Shown one piece after another: positions 61,208 through 64,000 of a stretch of DNA of 64,000 bases. The translations under genes and the position numbers were made by a program. Numbering within the stretch: position 1 is the first letter of the stretch; each line of letters opens with the position of its first letter. Source of the DNA: an uncultured Oscillospiraceae bacterium (lineage in GTDB: Bacteria; Bacillota; Clostridia; Oscillospirales; Oscillospiraceae); assembly GCA_947627285.1 (NCBI GenBank), contig CANQVL010000001.1:124001-188000 (forward strand), in the 5' to 3' direction. The notes beneath the pieces were generated by a model. The model worked only from the letters and a program-made list of their open reading frames with translations, did not search any database and was not told the DNA's origin.

Positions 61208-62086
61208 GTGACGCCGCAAAATCAGGAAGGTTGTTACTACGAATACAAACGGGACACAGACAGAGGACCGGGCTGTTGGGTCAATCAGAATTGCGTATTC
61301 CCGCCCCATTTCCACAGCTCCATAGAGCTGATGTATGTTACGGAGGGGACCCTCTCGGTCATCGTAGACGGCAAGCATACTCAGCTTCACCCCGGAGAGT
61401 TCTCCATTTCCCCAAGCTTCGCCATCCACAGCTATTGGACCGAGGGCACCTCCCGCAGTTACGTGCTCACCGTCCCCATGGAATCCATCCCCTCCTACAA
61501 ATCCCTGCTGTCCAAAAAGACCTTCGCGCGCTACTTCGGCGAGGACCACTCCCACGGCGAGCTGAAGCGCTGTATGGAGGCGCTCATACGCCTCTTCGCC
61601 GAGGAGGAGGAGTCCTCCGGCGACTCCGTAGTCCGCCGGAACCTCATGAAGGGCTACCTCTACGTTGTCATAAGCCTCATCCTGGGCGAAACGGGCGTCG
61701 AGGCCCACGCCCAGAGCCGCGACGAGTTCCTCGCGAAGAATATACTCGTTTACCTCACCGAGCATTACCAGGAGAAGCTGACTCTCGATATGCTTGCCCA
61801 GCACTTCGGCTACAGCACCTACCGCTTTTCCCGCCTCTTCCACAACTACTTCGGCAGGGGCATCACCGAGTGCATCAACAGTATGCGCTGTCGTGAGGCG
61901 GCGGTGGCGCTGGACAGGAAGAAGGTCTCCGTGACTGAGATAGCCATGGCCTCCGGCTTTGAGAGCACCCGCACCTTCTACCGCGAGTTCAAACGCTACT
62001 ACGGCATGACCCCCACCCAATACGCCCACAGAGAAAAGACCCAACAACTACCCCCCCCCGAAAATTTTAACCAACTACATCCCTAA
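61208..62086 (+). CDS. AraC-family transcriptional regulator with cupin sensor domain
   Basis: 292 residues from GTG 61208, seven bases after AAGGAGG; an upstream in-frame start exists but lacks a site. N-terminal cupin fold for sugar sensing (FPPHFHSSIELMYVTEGTLSV; HPGEFSISPSFAIHSY), C-terminal double helix-turn-helix (LTLDMLAQHFGYSTYRFSRLFH; VSVTEIAMASGFESTRTFYREF) with the AraC signature ending YGMTPTQYA. It is the only sugar-type regulator in the right half of the window, so it is the best candidate to activate the esterase, transporter or GH32 genes around it; which one cannot be told from sequence. Confidence 0.
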   Translation: MTPQNQEGCYYEYKRDTDRGPGCWVNQNCVFPPHFHSSIELMYVTEGTLSVIVDGKHTQLHPGEFSISPSFAIHSYWTEGTSRSYVLTVPMESIPSYKSLLSKKTFARYFGEDHSHGELKRCMEALIRLFAEEEESSGDSVVRRNLMKGYLYVVISLILGETGVEAHAQSRDEFLAKNILVYLTEHYQEKLTLDMLAQHFGYSTYRFSRLFHNYFGRGITECINSMRCREAAVALDRKKVSVTEIAMASGFESTRTFYREFKRYYGMTPTQYAHREKTQQLPPPENFNQLHP

Positions 62087-62099
62087 ACACCCCTTGCCT

Positions 62100-62415
62100 C
62101 GCGCCAAAGGCGCGGGCAATCCCCAATTAAATATTTTTCCGACGGCATGTACGTCGGAAAAATCACCTTATGTCGCGCAAGTGTGTGACCATATGGGGTC
62201 CCCACGCAATCATGATTGCGTGGGGAGAGGAGGAGCGAAGTCTGCGCCTGAGCCCTGCCGCTTGCGGCGGGGCGAGGTTAAGCGACTTCAGCGACGACGA
62301 GGGCGTGCGCGCGGCAAAACAGCAGAAAAAATTTTCGGAAATGTCCGCAGACATTTCCGAAAATTTTTTCGCACGTTCCCCCTAAACCCAAAAGGGCAAA
62401 GCCCTTTTGGGTTTA
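62100..62415. repeat. Cluster of five hairpin-forming palindromes
   Basis: In about 315 bases: CGCGCC-AAA-GGCGCG (62100-62114), a 12-bp stem (62133-62163), a 28-base perfect palindrome (62199-62226), a 21-bp perfect stem with a four-base loop (62325-62370), and a 15-bp stem (62383-62415) that overlaps the end of the GH32 gene. The last is the same AACCCAAAAG type as at 8747-8779. The region lies between convergent genes and has no ORF with a ribosome site. One or two of these hairpins can serve as terminators; the rest are unexplained. Confidence 0.
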
Positions 62416-64000
62416 AAATATTCCCCCCATCCTAGCCACGTACAGCTCCTCAATGGTCACGTTCCCCGTGGCAAAGAGGTCCATTCCGTGGGATTCCGGG
62501 TCGTCTGTGTACGCCCTGATGCTCAGCGCCTTGGCGTCGTTGAAGAAGCCCTCCACCAGCGACCTGTCAACGTAGATCTCCATGGTGAGCTTCCCGTCCG
62601 GGGCGGCGAGCGGACCCGAGGCGGTGGATGCCTTACAGCCCTCGCCCTTGTTTTCCGTGTGCCCGGAGATGGTCCCCTCGCCCACGTCATAGGTGTAGGT
62701 CGTGGCGTCCCACTTTCCGCCCTGCTTCAGGCTTATCCCAAACTCCGACGCGCCCGAGACGTCAGCGGTGAGGCGTATGTACAGCATATCCTCGTCTATC
62801 CCCTCCAACGCGGCGTTGGCGTCCTCGATACCCACGTTCTCAAGGTCCGCCAGCGTCTCCTCCTCCAATGTCGCGAGGGTGTCGATGGGCGAGATCATCA
62901 TGTCCGACCCGTCGTCGGAGAGCCATATCCTCCTGGCTATCCCCACGGTGTGCGCCCAGCCGGAGGCGCCCTGCTCGGCGGCGCCCCTCTGGTCCTGCAT
63001 GATGGAAAACATATATATGTCCCCGCTCACCGGGTCCACAAGGCACGACGGCCCCGTAAACACGTTGGCGCCGTAATCAAGCAGCCTCGGCTGTTCGCCG
63101 AACTCCGGGTCCGGCGTAAATTTGCCGCTCTCGGCGTCAAAATCCCCCAGCCAGTAGTAAACCTTGTTGTCCGCGGAGGACGCGGGAGCCGGAGAAATGG
63201 AGAAGAAGTATTTCGTTACCGTCCCCGCCTCGTTGCTGACAGGCAGCAGTATGGGCAGCTCCCAGGATGTCCCGTAAAGCGAGGACTGGTTGGGCATCTC
63301 ATACACAGGCCCCTTGTAGACCCAGTTCTGCTCCACCGTCCCGTCGTCCTTCAGCTCCAGCGTGTCGGAGGTATATAGCAGCGCCGTGCCCCCGTTTGTG
63401 GTGGCGGAACCGGAGCAGACCACCATGTACCAGCTGTCCCCCTCCTTCCATATGGAGGGGTCCCTGAACTCGCCCGCGCGCCCCTGGCCCTGCTGCTGTA
63501 TGACTGCCAGCTCGTCGCATATCACCCAGTCCGTGAGCTCCGGGTCACTCAGGTCCGCCGGGTACGCCACGCCGATGTTCTGATTCGATATGAGCCCCGG
63601 CGTGTCCCGGAAGGCGTCGTTGCCCGCGGTGAAGAACAGGAGCGGCACGCCGTTTTTGTCAAGCGCCGCCCCGCCCGACCACACCCCGTCGGGCACTACC
63701 GAGCCCTCGGTGGGCGTGATGGCCTCCTTCACAGGCCGCCAATTCACCATATCCTCGCTCACCATGTGCCCCCAGCAGATGTTCCGCCAGTAGGAGCCCG
63801 TCATGTTCTCCTGGAAGAACAGGTGGTACACCCCGTTGTAGTACACCGGCGCGTGGGGCTCGTTCATCCAGAACTGATAGGGCCCCGCGTGGAACTGCGG
63901 ACGCGTGTAGTCGCCAGTGAGTATGTTCTGGAGCCAGATGTCCGAAAATTCTATCTCCGGGACCTCCACGCCGTCGTAATACTCCTTTATCTCCTCGGCG
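62413..64000 (-). CDS. GH32 fructan hydrolase-like protein (5' end outside window)
   Basis: The frame stays open to the right edge, so the N-terminus is missing; at least 528 residues are present. Five-bladed propeller motifs of GH32: the nucleophile region reads QFWMNEPHAPVYY (canonical WMNDPNG changed, with Glu in place of Asp), the transition-state motif is EFRDPSIWKEG, and the acid/base motif WELPILLPV replaces the usual WECP. Other typical segments are HLFFQENMTGSYWRN, WGHMVSEDMVNW and VWSGGAALD. The C-terminal beta-sandwich ends with MEIYVDRSLVEGFFND. It probably splits fructan or sucrose-type sugars, but the altered nucleophile motif makes activity and specificity uncertain. Downstream it runs into the hairpin cluster. 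Visible in-frame GTG 63969 is internal. Confidence 0.
   Translation of the reverse strand, partial: AEEIKEYYDGVEVPEIEFSDIWLQNILTGDYTRPQFHAGPYQFWMNEPHAPVYYNGVYHLFFQENMTGSYWRNICWGHMVSEDMVNWRPVKEAITPTEGSVVPDGVWSGGAALDKNGVPLLFFTAGNDAFRDTPGLISNQNIGVAYPADLSDPELTDWVICDELAVIQQQGQGRAGEFRDPSIWKEGDSWYMVVCSGSATTNGGTALLYTSDTLELKDDGTVEQNWVYKGPVYEMPNQSSLYGTSWELPILLPVSNEAGTVTKYFFSISPAPASSADNKVYYWLGDFDAESGKFTPDPEFGEQPRLLDYGANVFTGPSCLVDPVSGDIYMFSIMQDQRGAAEQGASGWAHTVGIARRIWLSDDGSDMMISPIDTLATLEEETLADLENVGIEDANAALEGIDEDMLYIRLTADVSGASEFGISLKQGGKWDATTYTYDVGEGTISGHTENKGEGCKASTASGPLAAPDGKLTMEIYVDRSLVEGFFNDAKALSIRAYTDDPESHGMDLFATGNVTIEELYVARMGGIF

Overview
The window reads as a GC-rich, Gram-positive Clostridia genome, probably a gut or rumen Oscillospirales/Ruminococcaceae-type organism. 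This is inferred from AGGAGG-type ribosome binding sites, S-layer homology (SLH) domains, Cthe_2159-family and DUF5696 proteins, ROK/SIS sugar genes, and many lipoprotein glycoside hydrolases and MalFG-type ABC permeases. No rRNA, tRNA or CRISPR array was found. Two genes (hsdS and a VTC-domain gene) each carry a one-base frameshift, either real decay or assembly indels.

Layout. 1-4010: the end of a type I restriction-modification locus (broken hsdS, then hsdR). 4013-5445: remains of an integrated mobile element (recombinase tail, RepA-like ATPase tail, unknown ORFs). 5457-12911: an envelope-stress-like block with a two-component system followed by a sigma-like/cyclophilin membrane fusion, an HtrA protease, a small secreted repeat protein and a second two-component system. 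13045-23057: a Gld-type ABC exporter operon (minus strand) and, divergently, a third two-component system followed by a VTC/DUF4956/Cthe_2159 surface operon. Four promoters in this part carry putative response-regulator direct repeats 9-10 nt upstream of the -10 box.

23592-27566 is the most interesting region. A tyrosine recombinase gene is followed by a short segment bounded by 19-bp inverted repeats (18/19 identical, 24403-24421 and 24643-24661). Inside lies a good sigma-A promoter that at present points away from the downstream SLH surface-protein gene. This looks like an invertible (phase-variable) promoter caught in the OFF orientation.

27686-45773: a beta-mannan-type glycan utilisation region. 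On the minus strand lie a GH2 beta-mannosidase, a GH26 lipoprotein, a giant repeat lipoprotein whose GH26 domain has lost its nucleophile, a sugar-binding protein, a SIS isomerase, a ROK kinase and a permuted GH3. A second GH3 and a cysteine desulfurase are divergent.

45923-59594: a tight ten-gene minus-strand operon: acetylesterase, giant solute-binding fusion, two permease pairs, NHL/TPR, YIP1, DUF5696 and YesL-like proteins. It has no ATPase, so import presumably uses a shared MsmK-type ATPase encoded elsewhere. 59717-64000: a CE2-like esterase, an AraC-family regulator, a cluster of near-perfect hairpins, and a GH32 enzyme running off the right edge.
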